Below, in pieces: positions 34,157-47,567 of a stretch of DNA of 64,000 bases. The position numbers were made by a program, and so were the translations under genes. Location of the stretch: contig LR746268.1 of assembly GCA_902729315.2 (NCBI GenBank), positions 188,501-252,500 on the forward strand, given 5' to 3'. The notes beneath the pieces were generated by a model, which made no database searches, was not told the origin of the DNA, and saw only the letters and a program-made list of their open reading frames with translations. This DNA is from Spirodela intermedia. Taxonomy: Eukaryota > Streptophyta > Magnoliopsida > Alismatales > Araceae. Within the stretch, counting starts at the first letter, position 1, and each line of letters starts with the position of its first letter.

Positions 34157-35795
34157 TAATAAGTCTTCACTATCATGAGTTAATAATCAGTAAATAATAT
34201 AATTTTAGCCTTAACTTATGATAAATAGACTTATATTTATGTTAAAGTGTGAAAGGTAGTTTTTAGTTAATTAATGTGTTTTTTTTGGCTAATTATATGA
34301 TTTTTTATGAATTTATATGATTTTTATAATCTTATTTTTGAGATAAAGGAAGAAAAAAAAAGAAAAATAAAAATATAGCAAAATGGGAGGGACCCACCAA
34401 CCAGTCGGGCCTGCAAGTAGGTCGGAAATGTAGTCGGGGGGAGCCACAAGTAGGGGCTCGAGTGACTAGGATCAATGGGTGCACGTGTGCGTCACTCCCC
34501 TTCCACGTCACTAGTGGCCAGTTAGTTGTGGGGTAAGGAGTGGTCGTCCACACGGGAGAAAGGGACTCATTGCTTGTAAATATGATATTACTATATATTC
34601 ACTCAAAACTTCGGTGCACAAGCGATGTGGGACTAAACTCGCGTCACACCTTCCCCCAAAAGGGTTTAATGATTTTAATACCTAAACTACCCCTTATTTA
34701 CAATAGAGATATATCATAATGACGTCACTTGATAAGAGTATTAGAGTACTTATTTCAATCTCTCTCATATAGGTAGGTGAACGGTGTGGGTTCGAATCCT
34801 CCTAGAGTCAAAACTCGTATTTTTATCTAATTATCACAACTTTCCTACAGATTGCCGGTGAAGGATTAAGCTATCATAATCGCTGCATCATCGGTACAAA
34901 TCTCGTCAACACAATTCGCAGAGCATTGTTACTAAAATTGCTGAACGATTCACGATAAAAGGATTGCGAATCCATTGAGTAAATCATCTTCGATTGATCA
35001 ACGAACAAGCCATCGTCGGGAACAAGCTGTCGTCGCCACCTCCTGACATGCACTCCACCTCCATCCAGCTCCTCTCTATCAGGTGATAGCCAATAGAGAG
35101 TCGTAAAGTCACCATTTTTTCACTCCACTGCATGACAACCGCTAGAGACGATTTGATGACCCATTTCATTGATCTTTAGACTTCGCAAGGAGATTTAGAG
35201 ATTGTCCACATCATCCTTGTCTAAAGAGAGCCTTCGAGGCTATGGACATTACATGATGATCCTCCCGAACACTCAGGATTCTGGTGCATCATCGACGGAT
35301 TGCCGCCATGACGCTGAAACTCTATTTTCCTGCTTTCAACTTAATTGCTGCTTCATTTAGTGATAGTTTATGTGATTTAAAATTTACAAGCTATATTTCA
35401 TTTAATTACGATTCTTCCGACTTTTACAAATCTTAATTTGATTAATTAAATCGTTTGTAATCACTTACGTAAGAATTGTCGGGTGGAACTCCATTTTTGC
35501 CTAATTCGTGTTCGTTGGGCGCTGATGTCATCTTGACATTCACACCCTTATTTCCCTTTTTCATACATTTTAAATATATTTCATTTTCATTTCTTAGTAT
35601 AAAATTCAAAAAACTCATATTCTTTGAGGAAAATTCTGAAAAATTACTCAATATTATATTACATCCTTGTGATCGACTTGGAAAATTATCACTATTTTTG
35701 AATTTTTTATTGAATTATAATTGATATATGTTTTTAGAAATACTTCTAAATATCTGAAAAATAATATTTTCTAGTTTTATAAAATTTAAAATTTG
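34157..35795 (+). repeat. 5' LTR of the gypsy element
   Basis: Matches 42748-44506 with clear divergence. Its 3' end is missing: the sequence jumps from ATTTTCTAGTTTTATAA-type LTR sequence to the internal TTAGAGTACAC block, removing about 100 bp including the primer-binding site (compare 55850-55940). Confidence 0.88.
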
Positions 35796-35924
35796 ACGTG
35801 ATTAGAGTACACAAAAAAATTAACTCTTATTTTATTTTCTTCTTGCTAAGAAATTAAAAAAAAGGAACAAAAAAAAGTAAGGCAAAGACTAAAATATATT
35901 GAAGGAGGGTAACAATTATTAAAC

Positions 35925-36920
35925 TTTTTCTTTTGAATTTATTGATTTTTATGCATGGTAGTAGATCCTTGCATCCAAGGCTAGAAAATCCTTTCATTAT
36001 TTCATTCAAAACTAAAAATTTGAAAGAAAAATTAATTTTGATGGATCTTGAAAGAAGTACAGGTCAAACTGAAAATAATCTTATGGCCATGAAAAATCAT
36101 TATATCCCTAATTTATTTCAAAGAGTATCTAATATTAGAGTCCCATTAGCACCCACTGTTAAATTCGAAATAAATCTAAGAATTTTTCAAATGCTCCCTA
36201 GTTTTCATGAATTGCCTTTAGAGGAACCTCATTAGCATTTAGAAAAAATTTATATGGTCTGTGATTTAACTAATCTCTCTCAAGTTACATTAGAAATTGT
36301 TAAGATGAAATTATTTCCTCATATACTTAAGGACAAAGTTAATCATTGGTTATCCACATTAGATAGAGACTTAACAAGTTGGAAAGACATAGAATAAACT
36401 TTTCTTCAAAAATTTTATCTCTTAGAAAAAAACTCAAAATATGAGAAAACATATATGGAGTTGTTCTCAAAGATCAATAGAAACATTACATGAGACATGA
36501 GAAAAAATCAAAGATTTACTTAGAAAATGTCATCATCATGCTATACCCAAGTGGCAGCTCAATAGAATTTTTTATGATGAATTATTAGAACAACATAGAA
36601 ATATGATTGATTCTATATGTGGAGGAACTTTTATAGAGAAAACCCCTGATGAGATTTATAGTCTTTATGAGAATTTAAGTGAAAATTCTAGAGATCAAAC
36701 CTCTTTTGAATTATATGACAGGGATAAAAAGAGAGAAATTTATACATTGCATCATCAAAATGATTTTAATTTACAAAATGAGGTTAATCAGATTAATAAA
36801 AAATTAGAAAAACTTGATTTACTTATTAACAATATTAGAAAGCCTCTTAACTCTCAATTTAATTCAAATAATACCTATCCTATGTATGGTGAAAATTATT
36901 ATTTTGAATTTCAATAATAT
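35925..36920 (+). pseudogene. Gypsy gag remnant
   Basis: Pieces in one frame include WLSTLDRDLTSWKDIE (about 36350-36397), typical of the plant retrotransposon gag domain, and later DSICGGTFIEKTPDEIY (36609 onward). In-frame stops interrupt it. The same region recurs at 56080-56960. Confidence 0.85.
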
Positions 36921-37741
36921 AATTTAGATCAATCATTTCACCCTATGCAAGAACAAGTGCAAGTAGCTCACGATTTTAATAGAAATAGGAAACCTTTTTC
37001 AAATTCTTATAATCCTAATTAGAGGAATAATTTTTCGTGAAGAGACCCAAATAATATTCAAAATCTAGAAGCACTTAGACTCAATTCAAAGTCTAAATTT
37101 CATCCAAAACATGAAAATAGATTTCAGAAAAATCAGCCCTCTCAAATCCAACTTGATGGTATAGAAATGATGCAACAAACTATGAATCAAATGATGTTAT
37201 AGTAGAAACAAATTATAGAGGCTCTTGAGAATAAGAGAGAAGAGGGACAACTACCTAGTCAGCCCATAGAAAATCCATGGAAGTGCCCAATAATAAGATT
37301 TCATCAAGGGGAGTCTAATAGCATGAATCTAGGAAAAAACCCACGAAATGAAATGTTAGGACAGTGAATGCATTAAGGAGTGGGAAGATTTTAATTGATC
37401 CTTATCTCCAAACATTAGAAGAAAAAGAAAATGTGAACAGCCCAAAACAAAATCAAATAGGAGTAGAGGAAGATTTTATAGATTCTACCAAGGAAATTCC
37501 AAAAGAGAGGACAACCATTCCATTTCCTAGAGCTCTAGAGCCTAGACAAAGAAAGAAAAAGGAACACAATAAAGAAATAAAGAAAATTTTACAAGATGTG
37601 TAAATTAGTCTTCCTTTACTTATTTCCATTGAACATATTTCTGAATATGCTAGAGTTTTGAAAGAAATGTGTACACCAAAAAGAACACCTAGAGTAGAAA
37701 AATTATCTATGCATGCTAGTGCTTTATTATGAAATTAATTA

Positions 37742-38110
37742 CCATATAAATTGAGAGATATTGGTGCCCCTTTAATTTCGTGTGATATTGGTGGATCCAT
37801 TTTTCAGAATGCATTACTTGACACCAGTGCTAGTATTAATTTATTACCTACAAGTATTTGTGATAAATTTAATATTACTAATCTTAAACCTTCTACTATT
37901 ACCTTACAATTTGTTAATAAATCTATAAAACATCCTAAAGGTATTTTAGAAAATGTGATAGTGGTAGTTAAAGGGTGTAAATTTTTAGTTGATTTTGTAG
38001 TGCTGGAAATGGATTTTAATGGATAATTTTATAATACACTAATCATTCTAGAGAGATCATTTTTACATACAGCAAAGATGAATATTGATTTTCTCATAGG
38101 TATTGCGAAA
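37742..38110 (+). pseudogene. Gypsy protease remnant
   Basis: LPYKLRDIGAPLISCDIGGS is followed by LLDTSASINLLPTSICDKF, a retropepsin-like active site (D-T/S-G/A) as in Athila/Tat elements, and then DFVVLEMDFNG before a stop. Confidence 0.85.
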
Positions 38111-38741
38111 ATTTCATGTGGAGATCAATCAGTAGAAATAAAAAATTTGAGGTATCAAATGATCTTAAGAAATCCCAAGTATATGATTGTCATATCATAT
38201 ATCTTCTAGATGATTTTGATGATTCAGATATTATTGATGATTGTGTGCTGGAAGAATTAGAGAAAATAGAGGATATAAATTTGGGAGAAAAGAAAGAGGA
38301 AGATCATTTGAATTTAGAGTTGAAATCTCTTTCCTCTAGTTTAAAATATATGTTTTTGGAGGAAAATAATTCATTTCTTATTATTATTGCAACTGATTTG
38401 AGTGATGAACAGGAAGAAGAATTATTAGATGTACTTCGAAAAAATAAGAAGACTATTGGCTAAAAAATGAATGATCTTAGGGGCATTGATATGAGTGTAT
38501 GCATGCATAGTATATATCTAGAGGAGGGGGCTAGAACTAGCAAGGAATCATAACAAAGATTAAATCCTAACATGATGGAAATTATAAAAAAAGAAATTTT
38601 AAAGTGACTGGATGTTGATATTATTTATCCTATTTCAAATAACAAATGAGTTATTCTTACACAAGTGGTGTCAAAAAAATCAAAGATCACGATTATAAAA
38701 ACAAAAATGGGGATGAAATATAAACAAGATTAACTACCGAT

Positions 38742-39200
38742 TGGAGGGTTTGCATTGATTATAGAAAATTAAATTCAGTTAGTACAAAAGATCATTTTTC
38801 CCTACCATTTACTAATCAAATTCTAGAAAAATTAGTTAAAAAAAACTTTTTTTGTTTTCTAGATGAATACTCTGGTTATAATAAAATTTATATAAACCCT
38901 TTAGATAAAGAAAAAATAAACTCCATTTGTCTATTTCGTACTTTTACTTTTAAACCCATACATTTCAAAGATGTATGCTGTCTATTTTTTTTGATATGAC
39001 TGAAAAATGTATGGAAATTTTTATGAACGATTTTTCTATTTTTGGAGAATCATTTGATTAATGCTCAAATCATTTACAACATGTACTTGAGAAACGTATA
39101 GAGAAAAAATTAGTTTTGAGTTAGGAGAAATCACATTTTCTGGTTAGAGAGGGAGTTGTTTTAGGTCATATTGTGAGTGAAAGAGGTGGTTTAGAGGTGG
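38742..39200 (+). pseudogene. Gypsy reverse transcriptase remnant
   Basis: WRVCIDYRKLN and FCFLDEYSGYNKI are in frame. A frameshift precedes the catalytic box, which reads FMNDFSIFGESFD where FMDDFSVFG is usual. The first Asp of the YxDD-type pair is Asn, so the enzyme is dead even apart from the stops. Confidence 0.85.
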
Positions 39201-39830
39201 ATAGAACAAAAATTGATATTATATATAAAATGAAACCTCCGAATTTAGTAAAACAGATTAGATTTTTCTTGGGTCATGCAGATTATTATAGAAAATTTAT
39301 TCAAGATTTTTTGAAAATTTTTAAACCTCTCACCATGTTATTATCTAAAGATGTGCCTTTTAATTTTGATAAGAAATATTTTGAGTCTTTTTTTGAAATA
39401 AAAAGATTACTTATTGAGGCACCCATCTTACAAACTCTTGATTGGTCCCTTCCCTTTGAAATAATGTGTGATGCATTGAATTATACAGTGGGAGCCATTC
39501 CAAGATAAAGAAAAGAGTCAAAACCCATACTAATTTCATATGCTAGTAAAACTATATTTGATGCTCAATTAAATTATACCACGATTAAAAAAGAGTTGTT
39601 AGCTGTAGTATTTTCGTTAGAAAGGTTTAGATCATATATTTTGAGAGCTGAAATTATTATTTATACTGATCATGTAATATTAAAATATTTGTTAAATAAG
39701 AAAGATGCAAAGTCACGTTTATTAAGATGGATTTTATTATTGTAGAAATTTGACTTAGAAATAAAAGATAAAAAAGGTTTCGAGAATGTTGTTGCTGACC
39801 ATCTTTCTAGATTGAGTGATATAAGAATAA
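39173..39830 (+). pseudogene. Gypsy RT connection and RNase H remnant
   Basis: GGLEVDRTKIDII, FFLGHADYYRKFIQDF and PFEIMCDALNYTVGAI continue into [19 protein letters not shown] and ENVVADHLSRL, with two in-frame stops. Confidence 0.85.
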
Positions 39831-40059
39831 ATGCAACACCTTTACAAGATGCATTTCCAAATGAACAATTGATGGCAGCTCAACATCAACTATCACCATG
39901 GTATGCACATATTGTTAATTTTCTGATTTTTGGAAAATTTTTAGAATAGTGGGATAAGAACAGAAAACATCATTTATTTTCTAAGATTAGAAATTATTTT
40001 GACATGATCCTGATTTATATTACTTGAGCAATGATCAAATTTTAAGGAGGTGTTCCTTA

Positions 40060-41130
40060 AGAAGAATATCATAGTAGTCTTAACATGTGTCATTCATCTA
40101 ATTGTGAAGGACATTTCTCTAGACAAAAAATAGTTACAATTTTTTTTCAGTGTGGTTTTTATTGGCCTACAATCATTAGAGATTCTATAGAATTTAAGAG
40201 AACATGTATTTCATGCCAATCTATAGGTAATATGAGTAAAAAAGATGAAATGCCCATGAGTAACATGTTAGTAGTTGAAAATTTTGATGTATGAGGAATA
40301 GATTTCATGGGTCTTTTCCCATTAGTTGAAAAATATGAATATATTTTGCTTGTTGTTGATTATGTGTCTAAGTGGGTGGAAGCTATTCCCACTAGAATTA
40401 ATAATCATAAAATCGTGATGAAATTTGTGTAGAAAAATATTTTTTCGAGATTTGGATGTCCTAGAGTGATTATTAATGATAGAGGAACACATTTTACAAA
40501 TAAACATTTCAAGAAACTATTGAAAAAGAATAGAATACACCATAGAGTAGCCACTCCATATCATCCCCAAACAAATGGGCAAGCTGAAGTAGCAAATAGA
40601 GAAATTCAGAGAATTTTGAGAAAAATAATTAGACCAAATAGGAAAGATTAACCCACAAAATTACAAGATGCATTATGGGCTTAAAGAATAGTTTATAAAA
40701 ATCCCATAGGTATGTCCCCATTTCATCTCATTTTTAGAAAGCCATGTCATTTTCTCGAGGAAATAGAGCATAAAGCATTATGGGATATAAAAAATTTAAG
40801 TATAGATGAAAAATTAGTTGGTGGGCATAGAATTTTTTAGCTACATAAACTAGAGGAGTTGAGGAATGAAGCTTATGAAATTATAGAATATATAAAGAAA
40901 AAACTAAAACTTTTTATGATAAATACATTAGTAGGAAAAAAATTGATGTTGGACAAAAAGTGTGGTTATATAATTCTAGGCTAAAATTATTTCCAGAAAA
41001 ATTAAAAGCAAAATGAACAGTGCCTTATGTGGTGGAAGAGACATATGATCATGGGGCTGTAATGATTAAAGATCTTAAAAGTGATCATAACTTTAAGGTA
41101 AATGGGCAGTGACTTAAACATTACATAAAA
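40060..41130 (+). pseudogene. Gypsy integrase remnant
   Basis: A zinc-binding H-H-C-C region (CHSSNCEGHFS to TCISCQ), then [14 protein letters not shown] and ANREIQRIL keep the D, D and E of the catalytic triad. [18 protein letters not shown] is diagnostic of gypsy integrases. Stops occur before GIDFMG and after RPNRKD. Confidence 0.88.
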
Positions 41131-42175
41131 CATGAACATCTTGCAAAAAAAGAAATTTTATTATTAAAAGAAATTCAAAAGTAAGATTAATGTGTCCAAC
41201 TGGAGACATTAAATTCAGTGTTGCATGAGAGGCAACCCATGGTCTTTATTTCATTCTATTTTTTTTAAGCTCTATTTTTCTTAGAATTTCACAGTACTTT
41301 CTTTTGTATTTATTTTTTTGTTTTGAAAAAATGCAAGAGGAAGAGTGTAAGATGAAGTGGAAAATTAAAAATGAGGTTGAGGTGATGTCTTTTTGAGCTT
41401 TATCATTTATGACGTCATTTTTAATGCTTAACTTTGTATATATGCATACTTCACTTGAAAATTATATTTTCTGCATATTTTGTTTCGATTTTTCTATGTC
41501 ATTGAGGACAATGTTATTTTTAAGTTGACGGTATTAATTCTTAATTTATGCTGTAGGACGATTAAGAACATGTGTTTGCATTTTTTTTCATACTCACTTA
41601 GAATAGCAAGTAAAAAAAAAAAAATCAAAAAAACTACAACATCTATTTTCTGGTTTTCTATCAGGAACAATAGATTGTCGAAAATAGTAGAGAAAAAATA
41701 GCCTGAAATTCAAAGAATAATTTATTATTAAGTTAAAAGATATATGATAGTACATCTATAAAGATGATAATTTTGATTTATTTTTGACAAATTTGTTGTT
41801 ACTAAAAAAAAACTGAAAATAGAACTGAAAATAGAAAGTAAAACTATTAAAACTATTTAATTTACAAATTTCTTACATCATATTGCATGCACGAAAAATT
41901 AAATCAATTAGATTGATTGATACCAAAAGATACTAGGAAGATTATTATTGAGTTAAAAGAATGATTTAGTAGCATCAAATGTTGGAATACTCCTTGGATA
42001 TATGATAGATAACATGGATTTGATTTTACAAATTTTCACTTCATAATCTTGATTAATAGTATTTACTTGATGTGAAAATTTGATTGATCATTTGAGTTTA
42101 ATAGAGATTTTTGCACCCTGATTTATAGGACTTGTGAGGAGAAATCACTTATTTCGAAAAAAAAAAGAGAGAGTA

Positions 42176-42362
42176 ATGTGAAAAATTCAGAAACGAAGAG
42201 TACACATGGAGGGTGTGAGACATTATTCTCATTGTCAAAAATCGTGCATAGAAAAACACTTGCTGTAAAATAAGTAGATAAAGTGAAAGCCCTGAAAATG
42301 AAGAGTACATATGGAAGGTGTGAGATATCATTCTTATTGTTGAGATTTGTTTATAGGAAAAG
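42176..42362 (+). repeat. ~105-bp diverged tandem repeat in the 3' part of the gypsy element
   Basis: The motif GAAGAGTACA(C/T)ATGGA(G/A)GGTGTGAGA occurs at 42195 and again at 42300 with surrounding similarity. No protein-coding frame spans the 41.2-42.7 kb interval. Confidence 0.7.
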
Positions 42363-42747
42363 TTACTTATCCACTATATATATATATAAAAGGAAGAAAT
42401 ATCATGCAAACTTTAAAAATCAAGTCGTGAAAAAAAGAAATATAGGATCAATATTATTCTTAGATGAGTATTGATAATTGGAACATCTTGTAAATATATC
42501 TATGAGTGAAGAAGTGATAAAGATGTGAATAGAAGAAGTGAAGTCTAGATTGTTATTCCAAGGAGTGCTTAAATATTTAAGTGCTTGACATCATTCTTAA
42601 ATACTTGATATAAGAACCCAAAGTGTCTAAAGGTGCATAATTTCTAATTATATTTTTATCTATTGAAATATGATGTTTGAGATTTGTAAATTTTTATTTT
42701 CGTAATTTCATTACTAAGGGACTAGCAATGCTTTAAGTTGGGGGGTG

Positions 42748-44506
42748 TGATAAGTCTTCATTATCATGAGTTTATAATTAGTAAATAATATAGTTTTAAT
42801 CTTAACTCATGATAAATAAACTTATATTTGTGTTAAAGTGTGAAAAGTGGTTTTCAGTTGATTAACATGATTTTTTGGCTAATTATATGATTTTTTACAA
42901 ATTTATATGATTTTATAGTCTTATTTATGTGATAAATGAAGAAAAAGAAATAAAAATAAAAATATAGCAAAATGAGGGGGACCCATTGGCCAGCCAGGCC
43001 CGCAAGCGAGTCAGAAGCACAGTCGAGGGGAGCCGCGGGCAGGGGCTTGAGTGGCTAAGATCAATGGGGCATGTGTGCGCCACTCCCCTTCCACATCACT
43101 AGTGGCCAGTCGGCTGTGGGGCAATGAGTAGTCGTACATTCGAGAGAAAGGGACTTATTACTTATAAATGTGATATTACTATATATTCGCCTAAAACTTT
43201 GGTGCACAAGCGATGTGGGACTAAACCCGCATCACACCTTCCCCCAAAAGGGTTCAATAATTTTAATACCTAAACTATCCCTTATTTATAACAGAGATAT
43301 ACCATGATGACGCCACTTGATAAGGGCATTAGAGTACTTATTTCAATCTCTCTCATGTAGGGGGGCGACCAACGTGGGTTCGAATCCTCCCAAAACCAAA
43401 ACTCGTATTTTTATCTGATTATCGCCACTTTCGTACAGATCGTCGATGAAGGATTAAGCTACCATAATTGTTGGATCATCGGCAAAAATCTCATCAACAC
43501 AATTCTCGGAGCATTGTTACTAAAATTACTGAACAATTTGCAATAAAAAGATTGCGAATCTATTGAGTAAATCATCTCTGATTGGTCGACGAACAAGCCG
43601 TCATAAAAAAGAGGACGATCCGCCAGGAGATGAGTCGCCACCTCTTGAGAGTGTACCGGATGTAATGAAGAGCCTCTTCTTGCTGCGCAAACCTAAAGAT
43701 GAAGCTTCTTGACACACGTTCTATCTCCATCCAGCTCTTCTCTGTCAGGTGACAATCATTAGAGAGCTGCAAAGTCGCCATTTTTCTACTCTCCTAGGTG
43801 ACAGCCGTCAGAGGTGATTCGACGACCCATTTCATTGATATTTAGACTTCGCAAGGAGATCTAGAGATTGCCCATGTCGTCCTTGTTTAAGGAGAGTCTT
43901 CGAGGTTGTGGACACTGTATGATGATCCTCCTGAACGCTCAGGATTTCGATGCATTATCGATGCATCGTCGACGCATCACTGTCGTGACGTTGAAACTCT
44001 ATTTTCCTACTTTCAACTTATTTTCTACTTCATTTAGTGATAATTTGTGTGATTTAAAATTTTCAAGCTATACTTCATTCAATTATGATTCTTCTGGCTT
44101 TTATAGATCTTAATTTGATCAAATAAATTATCTGTAATTACTTACGTAAGAATTACTGAGCAGAACTCTATTTCCGTTCGATTCACATTCGTTGGGCGTT
44201 GACATCATCCTGACGTTCGCATGCTTATTTCACTTTTTCACAAATTTTAAATATATTTTATTTTTATTTCTTAGTATAAAATTCATAAAAACTCATATTC
44301 TTTGAGATTTTTTTTGAAAAATTACTTGATATTATATTTCATCCTTATGATTGATCTGAAAAGTTATCACTATTTTTGGAAGTTTTATTGAATTATAATT
44401 AATATATTTGTTTATAAATACTTCTAAATATATGAAAATTAGTATTTTCTAGTTTTATAAATTTTAAAATTTGTGTGATTTACTATACAATGACTAAGTC
44501 ATGTCA
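42748..44506 (+). repeat. 3' LTR of the gypsy element
   Basis: 1759 bp from TGATAAGTCTTC to ATGTCA. The length agrees with the LTR at 54128-55880. Confidence 0.9.
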
Positions 44507-44511
44507 TCCCC

Positions 44512-45780
44512 TTACTAAAATAACTTTCCTTCAAGAGGAAGAAAATAATTGTCGGTGTTGAAGTTGTAAAGGGGTTGATACACATGAGGATATCATGCAC
44601 ATATTACCTTTGTGAACAATGTAAACTATAGGCTAGTTATCCCACTCTAGGCGTTTAATGAAACACATATGTGCTGCTCAACCGTAAGATAAACAATGAG
44701 AACAATAGCTTTGAAAAAATTAGTTCTCCTTTACCAAAACACCTGGCCAAAAGGGTTTCATCCATGAGCATTAAACCGTGGAAGGGGTGACTCACTAAAT
44801 ATACATAGGCATCTAATGTCATAATAATAAGTGAATTATTCTTATGGCATGAGTGGGTGGATGATGATGACGTGAGGCATGTGGTTTCCAGACGTCTTTG
44901 CTTCGTTCATAAGACTCTCCTATCTATAACTGCAGGCTGAAGAAGCTCTGGATTCTCCTCTGACGTGGGCTGAATCAGCCCTCTACTCTGCTCTAACAGA
45001 GCTGAACTAGTCAACCCTTCACCCTACAAAAATTGCAGTAGTTTCGGAAGAAGAAGACTGTGCTTCATGTGAGGAGTGTGGGCTACTCTTGACAATTAGC
45101 TCTACCAGTAAATTTTTACTGGCCTTTTGGTGATATCTCAATCCTCCATTCATGGAGTTAAGAGGCTGAGATCTCTACCTCTGCCACTTTTGGCAGCAGT
45201 CACTTTTGTAGGAGAGGACGGTAATGTGAGTTGTTGCTGACCTCGTGCCAAGTTCTTGTAGTCACCATACTTCATCTGCCATTCGATGAACATAAAACGG
45301 TTAGCTAGGAATGATTGAAGTCTGACACATGAATCCATTAACTTTGCCTGGCTTCTTAAAATGAGCAATCTTGTGCAAGAAGGTAAAGTAAACAAAAATG
45401 AAGAGTGAGAAAATGACACATAAGTTCACACAATCCAGGGTGTATGAATACCAAGGAAGAGGAGAAGGATGATGAATTTATTTTTGTTGATAATTTTATT
45501 GTATGATTAGACTGAATTGTGGACATGTATGCTCAATTATAGAGGACATCGTTCTAAGCTCAATGATTAACTAACGATTCAACTGCCTAGAGAAATTGAT
45601 GCCTGCCTAGTAGCCTTTCTTTTCATCATAATAGTATTTGAAGTAAGAATTAGATGCACAAATTCATTGAGTTCCATTGTGGTAGGTTTGTTCTATGAAA
45701 GACAAGGTAGACTAAATCAGACCCGACCATATTGAGAGAGCAAGAGAGAGAGAGAGAGAGAGAGAGGAAAAACAAAAGAT
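44512..45780. repeat. Continuation of the F flank right of the gypsy element (block Y, block Z, GA tract)
   Basis: Homologous to 30450-31690 in the same order: GAGGAAGAAAATAATTGTC, ATACACATGAGGATATC, AACCGTGGAAGGGG, the NRFMFIEWQMKYGDYK block (45310-45150 on the minus strand) and a GA tract near 45735-45765. This shows that the gypsy element split a pre-existing patatin upstream region. Confidence 0.8.
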
Positions 45781-47567
45781 GTTGGTGGTGTCAGCCCATC
45801 CTCACTGACCTGTTTGGGGGACGTATAGGGAGTGGTTGGTAGTGTTAGTCCATCCCCATTGACTTGTTCAGGGTTGTGCATAGAGAGTGGGCATCGAAAA
45901 TGAGGGTAGTTAAAAATACCAACTCCTAGACGTGTGAGCCTGCCCACATAGATCATGAATGCCCCTTTTTTGAAGGGTAATTATCATTTCTCTTTTTCTT
46001 TTATAAGTAAGGCATTTGTTTCTTTTTGTTTGCACGAGGATGAACAGAGAACTTTTTTTTCTTCTTAGAATCTCTCCTCTCTCTTGGTTCTTTGGTCTCT
46101 CCATCAAATCTCTCTCTTTCTTGGTCTCTCTCTTCTTTCTTCTAGTATAAGTAAAGCCTTTATAGAAGAGAAAAAGAGTTCATTACTTAGTCAATGATGT
46201 GAGGGCTGTCTCAAGGGTGTTGAGATGTGGATTGGAGGTGTTTAGTAAAAGACTTTTCCTCATTAGGATTTTTCATAGCTTGGTGATTTCTCTTTAATTA
46301 TTTACTCTCACTAATATCCATAAATTGAGTTTAAGTTATTATCATGATTCTATACTTACCTATTTTCTTACAAAAGAGAAGCAACAAGCAAGTATCTATG
46401 TTAATAAGAAAGAGAAATATAGACAATAGTTTATTTTACACTTTTATACATGTTTAATAGGACTATCTTACATATAATAATAATAAATAATGGACAGTAT
46501 GTGTGTAAGTTCACCCATTTATTATCTAGCACAAATGCCCTAAGAATAGAGCAATTACCCGTTATTTAATTTTTCTTAGAATTTGATAGAATAATATTAG
46601 CCTACGAGGGAGGGAGACATTGACTTGTTGAGTTTTCACAAGGAGAAAGATAAGCTAGCATGTTTGTTGCTAATTTATCATGAAGAGATGATAGGAAGAT
46701 GAAGACATGAACCACCATTTGGAAATAAAATAAAATCTATATTGAAGGACGTGAAAAATTTCTAAATAATGTCTGTACTTTGACATGATTTAAATCTAAT
46801 GTATTGTGCTTGTTAACTCCTACCTCATGCAGACACCTCAAAAAATCGTGCTTTCATGTGTTCAAAGAAGTTATTATCCTTCTTTGAGGGGCACTTTGTC
46901 ATTAGGAGAGTTGTTCTTACTTGAGGTGGCTTCCATCTGAAAAATTCCATCATTAGCCCATAGCATATGTCACAAACATAGAAAGTCATACGACCACCTT
47001 AGCATGCCATAGAGGCTGTTGAGGTGAAGGTCAAACTCAAACATATGTTATGTAGTTGATAACTTGAGAAATTATCATATTAAAGGGGCGAGAAGATTAG
47101 TGTTTAAGGCCTAAGGAATATAGGAATATGATGAGTACACATTCAATACCTATGCATTTTCATATGATGGTTTATGAACTATATCATTTTTCTATTTTCT
47201 ATATGGATGGAACTATCAAGATAAATGAGAAGAGAAATATATGATTAATAGTTGTTGGAGGGAAGAGGATTAATAGATAATCATGATGCATGAGAATGAG
47301 CATATATTTATTCTTAGTTTCATCATGAACTATTGAAGAATTAGCGAACATAAAAAGGTAAAATTGTAAAATTGACTTGTTATTTTTGCAAATTGAGAGG
47401 GGCATAAGGGGCATGCCTACAATATGTCAAACGATCCCAAAAGGGGACTCGCCACCAGCTTACCCCCGTATTCACCATCACCTCTTCCTCTTCCCCAGTT
47501 TGGCGTAATTCTTTCCTACCATGGAACCAGCCTCCTCTCCCCTTCTCCCTTAGTGCTACTTGCACAC
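45781..47567. other. Mostly unannotated sequence, partly paralogous to 31.9-32.1 kb
   Basis: No gene is recognised. A short imperfect duplication occurs at 45782-45880 (GTCAGCCCATCCTCACTGAC / GTTAGTCCATCCCCATTGAC). 46885-47050 matches 31910-32075. Confidence 0.5.

Larger units (their letters stand above)
34157..44506 (+). mobile_element. Ty3/gypsy LTR retrotransposon, Athila/Tat-like, full length but decayed
   Basis: An element of about 10.35 kb with long LTRs (34157 to about 35795, and 42748-44506), starting TGATAAGTC (TA at the left end) and ending ATGTCA. Flanking 5-mers TCTCC and TCCCC look like a diverged target duplication; the paralogous empty site in the E flank reads TCACC at about 30446. 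The pol order is protease, RT, RNase H, integrase (gypsy order). A purine tract, AAGTTGGGGGG, precedes the 3' LTR. The 5' LTR end and primer site were deleted. Many stops show it is old and defective. Confidence 0.93.
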
